This document shows positions 35,136-43,919 of a stretch of DNA of 64,000 nucleotides, one piece after another (position 1 is the stretch's first letter; each line of letters opens with the position of its first letter). The stretch spans positions 1 to 64,000 of the forward strand of contig CAYVFC010000030.1 in assembly GCA_964450715.1 (NCBI GenBank), in the 5' to 3' direction. The notes beneath the pieces are model-generated. The model did not search any database and had not been told where the DNA came from. It saw nothing but the letters and a program-made list of their open reading frames with translations. The position numbers and the translations under genes were made by a program. Source of the DNA: CAYVFC01 sp964450715 (GTDB lineage: Bacteria > Myxococcota_A > Polyangia > Polyangiales > JAFGIB01).

Positions 35136-38100
35136 TTACCGGAAGCTGTGCACCTCGGCGCTTTGCAGGGGGAAGGCCAGGCGGGGGTCCCAGAGCCGGT
35201 CGGCGATCAGATAGACCACGCCGGGCTGGGGCGACTGGATCCTGCCGCTGACACCCAGCAACAACGCGGTGCGGCAGAGCACGCTGTTGCGCTTGAAGGT
35301 GGGGTGCCAGACCACCAGGTTCACGAAGCCGGTCTCGTCCTCCAGCGTGTAGAAGGTTACCCGGCTCTTGGTGGCGGGCTGCTGACGGCAGATGACCAGC
35401 CCCACGTAGCGGGCGGTAGAGGCGTCGGGCAGGGAGTTGAGGGTCTTTGCATCTGGTATGCCGCGGCGGCTGAGCTCGCCGCGGATGAGCTGAAGCGGAT
35501 GCCCCCGGGTGGAGCAGCGGCTGGTGCGGTAGTCCCAGAAGATCTGCTCGGGGAGCCGGAGTTGGGGAAAACCGGGCGGCTGCTGTTCCGTGCGGGGCGG
35601 GGACAGCGGCAGGGTGTCCCCAAGCCGCCGGGCGAGGGCCCGCACCTCGAACAGCGCGTCGCGGCGCGGCAAGCCGAAGCAGTCAAAGGCGCCGGCCTGG
35701 GCCAGGCGGCCGAGCGAGCGGGCCCCGAGGCCCGAGCGGCGCGCGAAGTCCTCCAGATCCCGGTAACGACCCGGACCGGGCGCCCGTTCCAGGGCCTGCT
35801 GGTCGTGGACGCTCATCCCCTTGACGTATCCCAGGCCCAGCCGCACCGCGTGCGCGCGCCGCCGGCCGCAGCCGCCGGCTGCATCCAGCGGCTCCAGGCT
35901 GCAGTGCCAGCCGCTCTGCTGCGCGTCGATGGGCCGCACTTCCACGCCTCCCCGCCGGGCGTTCTCCACGATGGTGGCGGGCGAGTAGAAACCCATGGGC
36001 TGGCAGTTGAGCAGCGCGCAGGTGAAGGCGGCCGGGTGGTGGCGCTTGAGCCAGGCGGTGGCGTAGACGATGACGGCGAAGCTGGCGGCGTGGCTCTCCG
36101 GGAAGCCGTACTCGCCGAAGCCCCGGATCTGGGAGAAAATACGCTCTGCAAATTCGATCGGTATGCCCTTGGCCGCCATGCGCTGGATCAGCCGCTCGCG
36201 ATGCTGCTCGATGCGGCCCGAGCTGCGCCAGGCCGACATGTCGCGGCGCAGCTGGTCGGCCTCGCCCGGGGTATAGTCAGCGGCCACCACCGCGATCTTC
36301 ATCACCTGCTCCTGAAAGATGGGCACCCCCAGAGTCTTCTTCAGGATGCGCTCCAGGCTGGGGTGGGGGTACTCGACCTGTTGCAGGCGGTTGCGCCGGT
36401 TCAGGTAGGGGTGGACCATGTCGCCCTGGATGGGACCGGGGCGCACGATGGCCACCTCCATCACCAGGTCGTAGAAGGTGGCGGGTTTCAGGCGCGGCAG
36501 CATGCTCATCTGGGCGCGGGACTCGATCTGGAAGACGCCCACGGTGTCGGCGGCGGAGATCATGCGGTAGGTCTCCGGGTCCTCCTGGGGGATGGTGCCC
36601 AGCTGCAGATCCACGCCCTGGTGCTCCCGCACCAGATCCAGGCACTGGTGGACCTGGCTCAGCGCCCCCAGGCCCAAGAGGTCCACCTTGAACAGCCCCA
36701 GCTCCTCGATGGCGTACTTGTCCCACTGGATGACGGTGCGGTCGGGCATGGTCGCCGGCTCGATGGGCACGATGCTGTCCACCGGCTCGTGCCCCAGCAA
36801 AAAGCCGCCCGGATGGATGGAGAGGTGGCGGGGGAAGCGGCGGATCTCGCCGGCCAGGCGCAACAGATGGCGGAAGGCCTTTGCCCCGGTGTCGAAGCCG
36901 GCCTGTTTCAGCATAGATTCGTCAAAGTCTACCAGGTAGCTGCCCAGCAGCCCGGAGAGCCGGTCCAGGGTGCCGGGCGGCAGGCCCAGCGCCTTGCCTA
37001 CTTCCCTGACAGCCGAGCGGGTGCGGTAGCGGACGAAGTTGGCCACCATGGCCGCGTGGCGCCTTCCATATCTCTTGTAAACGAACTGGATGACCTCCTC
37101 GCGGCGGCGGTGCTCGATGTCCAGATCGATGTCGGGCGGCTCGGCGCGCTCGCGGCTGATAAAGCGCTCGAAGAGCAGGTCGAGCTTGACCGGGTCCACG
37201 GCGGTGATGCCCAAACAGTAGCAGACGGCGCTGTTGGCCGCGCTGCCGCGCCCCTGGCAGAGGATGTTCTGCTGCCGGCAGAACTGCACGATCTCCCAGA
37301 TGGTCAGGAAGTAGCCGCCGTAGTCCAGCTCGTGAATGAGCTCCAGCTCCCTCTCGAGCTGGCCGAGCACGCCGGCCGGGATCTGACCGTCGTAGCGCTG
37401 GCGGGCACCCTGCAGGGTAAGCTCGCGCAGCCAGTCGCTCTCGCTCTTACCGCCGGGGCGACCCTCGGCCGGATAGCGATAGCGGAGGGAGCAGAGCGAG
37501 AAATCGCAGCGCGCGGCCACCTCCAGCGTGCGGCCGAGCGAGGCCGGGTCGTCCGCAAAGAGCCGCCGCATGGCCGCCAGCGGCTTGAGCGCATGCTCGG
37601 CATTGGGACGGAGGTGCCTGCCGATGGCCGACAGCGTGGTGCCGCGGCGGATGCAGCAGAGCACGTCGTGCAGATCCTGCCGCTCGGGCCGATGGTAGAG
37701 CACGCGGTTGCCGGCCACGGTGGGCACGCCCAGCCGGCAGGCCCGCTGGCGCAGCGCTTCTTCCGCCGGCCGTTCCTCGGCGAGCAAGTGGCGGGTATAA
37801 ATGGCGTAAAGCCGGTCGCCGAACGATTCCAGCAGACCGGGCAACAGCTCGGGGTGCGGGCTGAGCGCCAGCAGGCCCCGGCCGCTGCTGCAGACCTCTT
37901 GCAGGGTCAACAGCGAGCTACCCTTCTCGCACCTGAGCCGCCCGATGCTGATCAGGCGGCAGAGGTTGCCGTACCCCTCGCGGTCCGCGGCCAGCAGCAG
38001 CAGCCGTCTGTCCGGCGTATCGGCCCGTTCGAGCTCGCCCAGGGTAAGCTCGGCGCCGAGCAGGAGCTTCATGCCGAGCTGCCGCGCGCGTGCGTGGGCC

Positions 38101-38252
38101 TGAACCAGGCCGTACACGCCGTCGCGATCGGTGAGCGCCAGGCCCGGCAGGGCTAGGGCGTGGGCCTGGTCGACCAGCTCCTCCGGGTGGCTGGCCCCCC
38201 GCAGAAAGCTGAAGTTCGAATTGACCCAGAGCGGCACGTAGCCACGTTGCAT
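35136..38252 (-). CDS. dnaE2: Error-prone DNA polymerase III alpha subunit DnaE2 (ImuC)
   Basis: A 1038-residue C-family DNA polymerase of the DnaE2/ImuC type, the catalytic member of the SOS translesion mutasome. The PHP domain begins YVPLWVNSNFSFLRGASHPE. The palm acidic motif is PPDIDLDIEHRRREEVI, preceded by LCQGRGSAANSAVCYCLGI, and the C-terminus has the OB-fold stretch YVGLVICRQQPATKSRVTFYTLEDETG. ATG 38252 is the start matching the family N-terminus; the frame remains open upstream through repeats. It is separated from imuB by 126 bases containing two palindromic repeats but is on the same strand. Its length is typical of the family. Confidence 0.93.
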   Translation of the reverse strand: MQRGYVPLWVNSNFSFLRGASHPEELVDQAHALALPGLALTDRDGVYGLVQAHARARQLGMKLLLGAELTLGELERADTPDRRLLLLAADREGYGNLCRLISIGRLRCEKGSSLLTLQEVCSSGRGLLALSPHPELLPGLLESFGDRLYAIYTRHLLAEERPAEEALRQRACRLGVPTVAGNRVLYHRPERQDLHDVLCCIRRGTTLSAIGRHLRPNAEHALKPLAAMRRLFADDPASLGRTLEVAARCDFSLCSLRYRYPAEGRPGGKSESDWLRELTLQGARQRYDGQIPAGVLGQLERELELIHELDYGGYFLTIWEIVQFCRQQNILCQGRGSAANSAVCYCLGITAVDPVKLDLLFERFISRERAEPPDIDLDIEHRRREEVIQFVYKRYGRRHAAMVANFVRYRTRSAVREVGKALGLPPGTLDRLSGLLGSYLVDFDESMLKQAGFDTGAKAFRHLLRLAGEIRRFPRHLSIHPGGFLLGHEPVDSIVPIEPATMPDRTVIQWDKYAIEELGLFKVDLLGLGALSQVHQCLDLVREHQGVDLQLGTIPQEDPETYRMISAADTVGVFQIESRAQMSMLPRLKPATFYDLVMEVAIVRPGPIQGDMVHPYLNRRNRLQQVEYPHPSLERILKKTLGVPIFQEQVMKIAVVAADYTPGEADQLRRDMSAWRSSGRIEQHRERLIQRMAAKGIPIEFAERIFSQIRGFGEYGFPESHAASFAVIVYATAWLKRHHPAAFTCALLNCQPMGFYSPATIVENARRGGVEVRPIDAQQSGWHCSLEPLDAAGGCGRRRAHAVRLGLGYVKGMSVHDQQALERAPGPGRYRDLEDFARRSGLGARSLGRLAQAGAFDCFGLPRRDALFEVRALARRLGDTLPLSPPRTEQQPPGFPQLRLPEQIFWDYRTSRCSTRGHPLQLIRGELSRRGIPDAKTLNSLPDASTARYVGLVICRQQPATKSRVTFYTLEDETGFVNLVVWHPTFKRNSVLCRTALLLGVSGRIQSPQPGVVYLIADRLWDPRLAFPLQSAEVHSFR

Positions 38253-38272
38253 CACGGCCCCCCTCCGGTACA

Positions 38273-38340
38273 TAGGGGCGAGTCTTGCGCCCGCCATGAT
38301 CGATATGCCGTACAAGGGAGGGGGCAAGCCCCTCCCCTAC
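38273..38340. repeat. Two palindromic repeats between imuB and dnaE2
   Basis: TAGGGGCGAGTCTTGCGCCC (38273-38292) and GGGAGGGGGCAAGCCCCTCC (38316-38335) are one copy of each of the two related GC-rich palindrome types. Transcription of dnaE2 from the imuA promoter would have to pass through them. Confidence 0.75.
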
Positions 38341-38378
38341 GCAATGACTGACGCCTTCGCGGAAAGAAGGCCACCAGG

Positions 38379-39869
38379 TCACCCCACCGTTCCCTGTAGC
38401 ACCCAGCAGCGCCGCGGAGCGTCGTGGTAGAGCCAGAGGATCTCCCCGGCCGCGGTTTCCACGAAGTAGTAGTCACGCTGCACCCGGCGGTGCCACCAGC
38501 CCCCGGCCAGCCGATAGGGGCCGAACATGCGATCGGCGATGCCGTGACTTCCCAGCAGCAGCTCTCCCCTGGCGCCCCGGCGCGCGGGCAGCACGATGCG
38601 CCGGCCGAAGAGCCGCCGCACCAGCGGGATGTCGTCGCCCTGCACCATCGAGCCGGGCGGGCGGACCTCGGCCACCGGCTCCCAGCCAAAGCCGGCCTCG
38701 GGAAGATGGGCGCTGCGAAGCCGCGCCCGGGTGACCGCCTCCGGGCCAAAGGCCGCCCGGACCCGGCTGAGCGCCCGGGCGGCCGCTTCCAGGTCCCGGC
38801 GCTCGGGGGCGAGCCCGAGAGCGAGCTGCCGGGGATGGACCTCGATCGCCTCGAGCTCGATCTCGATCTGCTCCACGGGCGCGCCCAGCTCGATATCCTG
38901 CAGGCGCAGGCGGACCAGATCCACCACCAAGGCCACGTCCAGGGTGGGCGCGGCGGTCTGCAGCCGCTGCTCGAGCGGCGGCGCGTGGTCGAGCCGCAAT
39001 ACGATCTGCAAGTTCGTGATGGCCCTGCCCTGCGCGCCGAGCTGGCCCACCAGCTGCTGCAGCATGCCCCTGACGGCGAAAAGCAAGCGGCTGCGGTCGT
39101 CGTCGGGGGGCTCGACCTCGCGCTGCAACCGGATGGGCCCGGGCGGCTGGCGCCCCTCGACCCGCCCCGGCTCCCCTCCGGCCGCCGCCTGCAGCAGCAG
39201 GGCGGCCTGGGGGCCGTAGCGGAGCAGCAGATCGGTGGGACGCAGCTTCAATAACTTATCCAGCGTATCCACACCCAGCAGCGCCAGCTCCTCGGCCAGC
39301 TCCGGCTCGAGCTCCAGGTTCCGCAACCCGACCCCGCCGGCCAGGCGCCTCTCCTCTTCGGGGTCGCGCAGCACCAGCACGCGCCGGGCGCCGCCGGCCA
39401 GGGCCAGGGCCAGCAGGCGGTTGAAGCCCACCACCACCACCACCACCCATCCGCGCCCGAGAAGCTCCCGGCGCACGCGCTCCGCCCAGCGCTGGTGGTC
39501 GAAGAATAGCCCCTGCAGACCAGAGGGGTCGAGCCAGAAGACGCCCGGGCGCCCGGCATCCGGCTCGACCGCGGGCGAGTAGCCGAGCAGCGCCTGGAAG
39601 ATCTCCTCGACCGCGGCGCGCAACTCTTCCCCGGCAACCGCCGCCGCCTGCAGATCGTCGCAGAGACTGCTGGCCTGTCCCAGCCGCATGCCCCGGCGAA
39701 TGCCCGCGCGGCGGGCGCGGCGGTTGAGATGGAGCACGAGCGAGAGGGGACGCTCGCTCTCGGCCACCACCAGGGGGCGCTCGCGCCAGGCAGGCTTCTG
39801 GCGCAGCACCAGCTGCAGGGGCAGAGCCGGCACCCGTAGACAACCGATCCTGGCAAGACCCGGTTCCAT
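38379..39869 (-). CDS. imuB: ImuB-like Y-family polymerase homolog
   Basis: A 496-residue protein related to Y-family DNA polymerases. The N-terminal fold is recognisable: RIGCLRVPALPLQLVLRQKP, LVVAESERPLSLVLHLNRRA, RRAGIRRGMRLGQASSL and VFWLDPSGLQGLF, followed by a helix-hairpin-helix-like LGVDTLDKLLKLRPTDLLLRYG. ImuB proteins lack polymerase activity because catalytic acids are replaced, and bridge ImuA, DnaE2 and the beta clamp; that fits the divergence here. It starts 15 bases after imuA. Confidence 0.85.
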   Translation of the reverse strand: MEPGLARIGCLRVPALPLQLVLRQKPAWRERPLVVAESERPLSLVLHLNRRARRAGIRRGMRLGQASSLCDDLQAAAVAGEELRAAVEEIFQALLGYSPAVEPDAGRPGVFWLDPSGLQGLFFDHQRWAERVRRELLGRGWVVVVVVGFNRLLALALAGGARRVLVLRDPEEERRLAGGVGLRNLELEPELAEELALLGVDTLDKLLKLRPTDLLLRYGPQAALLLQAAAGGEPGRVEGRQPPGPIRLQREVEPPDDDRSRLLFAVRGMLQQLVGQLGAQGRAITNLQIVLRLDHAPPLEQRLQTAAPTLDVALVVDLVRLRLQDIELGAPVEQIEIELEAIEVHPRQLALGLAPERRDLEAAARALSRVRAAFGPEAVTRARLRSAHLPEAGFGWEPVAEVRPPGSMVQGDDIPLVRRLFGRRIVLPARRGARGELLLGSHGIADRMFGPYRLAGGWWHRRVQRDYYFVETAAGEILWLYHDAPRRCWVLQGTVG

Positions 39870-39884
39870 CGCCTTTTACTCGAT

Positions 39885-40700
39885 CTATTCCAGCCCCCAG
39901 GGGCCCCGCCGGCCCCGCCCGGCCCCCTCCAGCGCGACCCCCGGCTTGTTGCGCAACACGCGGGACTTGATGGCGAACAGCCCCTCGCCCACCCGCACGC
40001 GCGCGGGCTGCACCCGCAAGGCGACCAGGGGGCCCAGCGACTCACCGCCCGGGGGCGTCCCGGTGAGGCAGACCACGCGGCTCTGGTGCTCGCGGGCCAG
40101 GCCCAGCAGCCTTCCCTGCCAGGAGGCGCCCCTACGCCAGGGGGTGACAGCGGCGGGGCGATAACCCGCTGCTGTCATCTCGACCGCTGCTGTCATCTCG
40201 ACCGAAGGGAGAGATCTCCGTACACCATCGCGCGCTTCGAGATTTCTCGCTGCGCTCGAAATGACAGGGGAGGCGCTCGAAACGAGAGGGGACACCGGCG
40301 CCGTCGGAACGGGCTCGATCAGGTCGAGCACCACCAGCCCGAAGCCGCCCGAGCGCAGCAGCAACTCCGCCGCCCGGGGCGCGCCGTAGGGGCCCGCGCC
40401 GGCCGGCACGTGGATGACGATCAGGCTGTCCAGGTCCACCCGGGCGTCGTGCAGATCGGGCGGGAACAGCGGCCCGCCCGCAGGCTGCACCCAGGCCGCG
40501 GTCTCGCCCTCGGCCTGGACCTGGCGCACGATATCCACGGCCAGGGTGAGCCCGGCCGTATCGCCCTGCCCAGAGATCTCCACCAGCCTGCCGACAGCCG
40601 CGGTTGCCACCCGCTCGGCCAGGTCGATCGGCGCCTCGACCGCTGGTCTGTGAAGTACTCTGGGAACGCTTGCAGCGAGCTTTAGCACCTGGCCTGCCAT
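39885..40700 (-). CDS. imuA: ImuA-like RecA-fold mutasome protein with in-frame repeat insertion
   Basis: A 271-residue RecA-fold protein first in the imuA-imuB-dnaE2 cassette. The block GRLVEISGQGDTAGLTLAVDIV corresponds to the RecA P-loop region, but the Walker A Lys is missing; the second core strand is GFGLVVLDLIEP and a late strand is SRVVCLTGTP. Between residues about 134 and 193 there is an inserted Ser/Arg-rich segment encoded by a dispersed repeat (reads VISSAARNLEARDG and SVEMTAAVEMTAAG). ATG 40700 is preceded by TGGAG at eight bases; a GTG at 40709 is less likely. A LexA-box-like site lies 19 bases upstream, so the cassette should be damage-inducible. Confidence 0.82.
   Translation of the reverse strand: MAGQVLKLAASVPRVLHRPAVEAPIDLAERVATAAVGRLVEISGQGDTAGLTLAVDIVRQVQAEGETAAWVQPAGGPLFPPDLHDARVDLDSLIVIHVPAGAGPYGAPRAAELLLRSGGFGLVVLDLIEPVPTAPVSPLVSSASPVISSAARNLEARDGVRRSLPSVEMTAAVEMTAAGYRPAAVTPWRRGASWQGRLLGLAREHQSRVVCLTGTPPGGESLGPLVALRVQPARVRVGEGLFAIKSRVLRNKPGVALEGAGRGRRGPWGLE
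40172..40267. repeat. Dispersed repeat (TGTCATCTCGACCGAAGGGA type) inside imuA
   Basis: CTGTCATCTCGACCG at 40190 onward and its inverted partner CTCGAAATGACAG ending at 40267 enclose about 50 bases; a direct TGTCATCTCGACC precedes it at 40173. The sequence resembles a widespread bacterial repeat that reads VISSAARNLE or PFGRDDSS in protein. It is carried in frame within imuA, with no stop codon in that frame. Confidence 0.75.
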
Positions 40701-40718
40701 GGCGAGCACTCCAGTATG

Positions 40719-40735
40719 CTAAACACACGTTCAGC
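40719..40735. promoter_or_regulatory. LexA (SOS) box of the Myxococcus type
   Basis: CTAAACACACGTTCAGC matches 16 of 17 positions of the deltaproteobacterial consensus CTRHAMRYBYGTTCAGS reported for Myxococcus xanthus, as I recall it. It sits 19 bases upstream of the imuA ATG in the divergent region between imuA and the ParD-like/zeta pair. imu cassettes are classic LexA targets, which supports the call. Confidence 0.75.
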
Positions 40736-40792
40736 TGTCAACAAAACCGTCACCCTGAGAAACCTCCAGATCCAGGGATAAAACTGAATTTA

Positions 40793-40826
40793 TTGACAGT
40801 TTTGCTGCTATATGCTACATTTGTAG
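40793..40826 (+). promoter_or_regulatory. Sigma-70-like promoter with palindromic operator for the ParD-like/zeta operon
   Basis: A perfect -35 TTGACA (40793-40798) is followed after 17 bases by TACATT (40816-40821). The palindrome CTACA-TT-TGTAG (40815-40826) overlaps the -10 element and could be the operator through which the antitoxin represses its own operon. The antitoxin start lies 30 bases downstream. Confidence 0.65.
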
Positions 40827-40855
40827 TAATATGAATAAGATAATGGGGAATCAGC

Positions 40856-41257
40856 ATGGCAAGTCCACTGAGACTCAGCGCTGAGTTGGTCGAGGCCGCA
40901 GAAAGGGCCGGGCTGGTCCAGAAGCGCTCGGTTCCCAAGCAGATCGAATTCTGGGCGACCCTGGGTCGGGCACTGGAAAAAGTCATCGATCACGCCGATG
41001 TCTATGCCGTCACCCAGGGTCTGAAGAAGATCCGCGTCGAGCCGGTCGACTCGGTTTCCGTCCGGCCGGAGGAGGTCTTCGATGCCCTGGAAAAGAGCCG
41101 GAACGACGGCTCGCTGGCGGCAAAGGTCACCGGGGCGCCCGTCTACTACGAGGCGAGCCAAAGGCGACCCGGTCTGCTCGACCAGGTCGACAAAGCCACG
41201 GGCGAGCGCCGCACCGGGCGTTTTCATAACGGCGATTTCCAGGTGCTCCCGGAATGA
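40856..41257 (+). CDS. ParD-like antitoxin of a zeta-toxin pair
   Basis: A 133-residue protein resembling the ParD-like antitoxins found next to zeta toxins. The N-terminus MASPLRLSAELVEAAERAG and SVPKQIEFWATLGRALEKVI give a short basic DNA-binding region, and the C-terminal half (KVTGAPVYYEASQRRPGLLDQVD..) would contact the toxin. The zeta gene begins three bases after its stop. A clear promoter and palindromic operator lie just upstream, as expected for autoregulation. Confidence 0.75.
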   Translation: MASPLRLSAELVEAAERAGLVQKRSVPKQIEFWATLGRALEKVIDHADVYAVTQGLKKIRVEPVDSVSVRPEEVFDALEKSRNDGSLAAKVTGAPVYYEASQRRPGLLDQVDKATGERRTGRFHNGDFQVLPE

Positions 41258-41260
41258 GCG

Positions 41261-41851
41261 ATGCCGGATAAACAGCTCTGGCTCCTGGCTGGCGGCAACG
41301 GCTCCGGCAAGTCGACCTTCTACCGGACCGCGCTGGCTCCCAGGGGGATCAAGCTCGTAAGTGCCGACCTCATCGCTCGGCTCATCGATCCGGGTCACCC
41401 CGAAGCCGTGGGTTACCAGGCCGCCGCCATCGTCGAGGAGATCCGGACCGCGCTGCTGCGTCAGGGGACGAGCTTTTGCTTCGAGACGGTATTCTCCCAC
41501 CGCTCCAAGATCGATTTCGTCGCCTCGGCCAAGGCTCTCGGCTACCAGGTGGTCCTGGTCTACTTCCACCTGCAAACACCCGAGCTCAACCAGGCCCGGG
41601 TACGGCAGCGCGTCTCCGAGGGAGGTCACGACGTGCCGCCCGACAAGATCCGCTCGCGCATCCCCCGCACCATGCAAAACGTAGCCGCCGCGCTACTCCT
41701 GGCGGACGAGGCCAGGTTGCTAGACAACTCCCTGCGCGACGACCCCTTTCGACAGGTCGCCGTCCTCCGACAGGGTGCATGGGTCCAGCTGGTCGATCCG
41801 TTGCCCGGATGGGCTCGAGAGATGATCGCCGCTTCAGGCGCTTCCAAATAA
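41261..41851 (+). CDS. Zeta toxin family ATPase
   Basis: A 196-residue P-loop kinase of the zeta toxin family. Walker A is GGNGSGKST (Lys17), followed by the substrate-binding strand KLVSADLIARLI, the motif FCFETVFSHRSKIDFV and the Arg-rich block RSRIPRTMQNV. Zeta toxins phosphorylate UDP-N-acetylglucosamine and so block cell-wall synthesis; that substrate is transferred by homology. It forms a two-gene operon with the upstream antitoxin. A lone MITE-like arm (GGGGACGTTGCTACAG, inverted) follows the stop at 41853-41877. Confidence 0.85.
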   Translation: MPDKQLWLLAGGNGSGKSTFYRTALAPRGIKLVSADLIARLIDPGHPEAVGYQAAAIVEEIRTALLRQGTSFCFETVFSHRSKIDFVASAKALGYQVVLVYFHLQTPELNQARVRQRVSEGGHDVPPDKIRSRIPRTMQNVAAALLLADEARLLDNSLRDDPFRQVAVLRQGAWVQLVDPLPGWAREMIAASGASK

Positions 41852-41882
41852 TGTAAATACTGTAGCAACGTCCCCTTAATAC

Positions 41883-43112
41883 TTAATACGAGGCGCTCCA
41901 GGGCAGGTCTACGCGGCTGAAGGCGAGCAGGGTGGCCGAGGCGTGCACCAGCAATCCGGCCGCGATAAAGATGGCCGGGTAGCCGGTGTGACCGACCGCC
42001 AGCGATAGCACCCAGACGCTCGTGGCGAATCCTGCCGAGAAGGCGCCGCCGAAGAAGCTCATCACCCGGCCGCGCGCACCCGAGGGCGCCACCGAGACCG
42101 CCAGCGCGTTCAGCGCCGGGTAGAAGAGGCCGTGCGCCAGCCCCAGGGCGACGCCCAGCGCCTCCAGCATACCCGGACGCAGCCCGGCCATGGCCACCGC
42201 CGCGCTGCCGTACAGCACCAGCGCCACCACCGAGATCTTGAGCCGGCCGAAGCGGTCGGCCAACCCGCCCAGGAAGATGCGGGCCGCGAGCGCCGCGGCG
42301 GTGAAGCCCAGGAAAAAGCCGCTCACCCGGTCGATGCCGAGCGAGAGCGCAAAGGGCTGGTAAAAGGTCAGGATGGTCCCGAAGGCCGATCCGGCCATGG
42401 TCGCTGCCACCAGTATCGGGGCCAGCCGCCGCAGCGGAAGGACCGCGGGCTCGGCCGCGCCAGGCGCGCTATCGTCGCGGTACCCGGGCTCGACCAACGC
42501 GAAAGCGAGCGCGAAGGAGAGCGCGCTGGCCGCCGCGGAGCAGAGAAAGACCGGCGCCCAACCGCTGCTCTCCGCCACCGGCTCGAGCAGGTTGGGAGCC
42601 AGCCCGTTGGTGACGAGCATGGCGGCCCCGAACACGCCGAGCGCGCGGCCCAGGCGGGCGGGCGGAGCCAGGTCCGCGACCAGGGTGGCCATGGCGTTGA
42701 AGCCGACGGTAAAGGCGATCCCCTGCAACCCGCGCAGCAGGTACAGCAGCGGCCCGACCCGGTCGACCAGCAGAAAGGCCAGGGCGCTCAGCGACATGAG
42801 CGCGGTGCCCAAAGCCACGAAACGCTTGCGGCCGAAGCGGTCGATATAGGCACCGACCATGGGAGTCACGCATACGCTGACCAGGCCGAACATGGCCGTG
42901 ACCTGGCCGATGGTCCCGGCATCGGCGCCTAACTCCACGGCCATGAACTTGGGCAGGATGAAGAAGGTCGAGAACCCGAAGCCAAAGGCGAGCTGCACCA
43001 GCAGCACCAGCACGAAACGCCCGGTGAACAGGGGCTGCTCGCACGCACTGCTGGGAGCCGCATCGAGCCGTTCGGCTCTACCGGCTGGGTTGGTACTGGA
43101 GAGGACTTGCAT
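41883..43112 (-). CDS. Major facilitator superfamily transporter
   Basis: A 409-residue membrane protein with about 12 hydrophobic segments. The MFS signature between helices 2 and 3 is GAYIDRFGRKRF, with a matching GGLADRFGRLKI between helices 8 and 9. A 30-residue hydrophilic N-terminus precedes the first helix. The family moves small solutes by proton symport or antiport; substrate is unknown and no neighbour suggests one. It converges on the zeta toxin gene. Confidence 0.88.
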   Translation of the reverse strand: MQVLSSTNPAGRAERLDAAPSSACEQPLFTGRFVLVLLVQLAFGFGFSTFFILPKFMAVELGADAGTIGQVTAMFGLVSVCVTPMVGAYIDRFGRKRFVALGTALMSLSALAFLLVDRVGPLLYLLRGLQGIAFTVGFNAMATLVADLAPPARLGRALGVFGAAMLVTNGLAPNLLEPVAESSGWAPVFLCSAAASALSFALAFALVEPGYRDDSAPGAAEPAVLPLRRLAPILVAATMAGSAFGTILTFYQPFALSLGIDRVSGFFLGFTAAALAARIFLGGLADRFGRLKISVVALVLYGSAAVAMAGLRPGMLEALGVALGLAHGLFYPALNALAVSVAPSGARGRVMSFFGGAFSAGFATSVWVLSLAVGHTGYPAIFIAAGLLVHASATLLAFSRVDLPWSASY

Positions 43113-43919
43113 GGCTCGCTCCTGGTTGCGCTCCGGCCGGGGGAAAGGAGCAAGCGGGCTGGGCCTCTGTCCTTTCGCCGCCGGCGTTCGCGGTCGAAGG
43201 ACAGTGGCTGAGGTCTAGTTAGGGACCGAACCGCCCTTCTCCCGCTCTCGCGAGACGGGATACCGGCTTCCACGTACCCCAGATCGGAATCAGGGCACTG
43301 GCGCAGCCGGCTACGGTATGTGAGCGGTTCGACATCATGCGCGTTAGTGTATTCCGGATTCCGTGACGCGCAACCGGCCCCTACCCCTTTTTTCTGCGGC
43401 TCGGACGCCGGCCGCTCGCGACCCGGGAGGCGAGCGGTACCGGCAGCCCCACCCCGGCTCCCGGTGCCGCAGAACCGGCGCCCCGGTTCTGGCCGTTGGC
43501 GAGATCACGGCCAGAAGGCCGCAGCAGCGAACACGGGGTAGACCGCTGTCCGATAACATCCCACACGTCTCCACCGAGAGAGAGACTTTTTATCTATCTA
43601 TTCCGAAAAACAATTGCCAGGATCCGGCCGCTCTGTAATAATACGAAGAGGCTGGCGCGTATAACAGTCTTGACGTCACACCTTTAGACGGGATTCGCAC
43701 CTAAGCGGAAAAGGAGCGCATCCCGCGCACCATAGCTTACCCGGTAGTACACGGTTAGAGAGATATAGTTACCAATTTTTCGCGAACCGACCCTCGCTCT
43801 GGCGAAGCAGGCCGACCGCTCTCCTGTTTGGTGGAATTCGGTTTTCCGGTTCCAGCGTCAAGCCTGATCCGGAGTTGGGCGTGACGACGGCGTTCGCGCC
43901 GTGAATACGAGGTGTCACG
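43113..43919. other. Gene-poor interval of about 800 bp
   Basis: No convincing coding sequence. It contains the hairpin AGAACCGGCGCCCCGGTTCT at 43471-43490 (8-base stem, no T-run), several GC-rich inverted stretches around 43410-43460, and a clearly AT-richer block at about 43570-43780 that stands out from the surrounding composition. No tRNA or recognised RNA structure was seen. Confidence 0.5.

Noticed and set aside
35121..38156. A 1011-codon open frame on the plus strand
   Set aside because: It is the antisense shadow of dnaE2, a product of GC-rich third positions. The minus-strand protein has complete polymerase motifs; this frame has none.
40150..40290. imuA as a frameshifted pseudogene
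   Set aside because: The repeat-coded segment keeps the frame open throughout and conserved blocks continue on the far side in the same frame.
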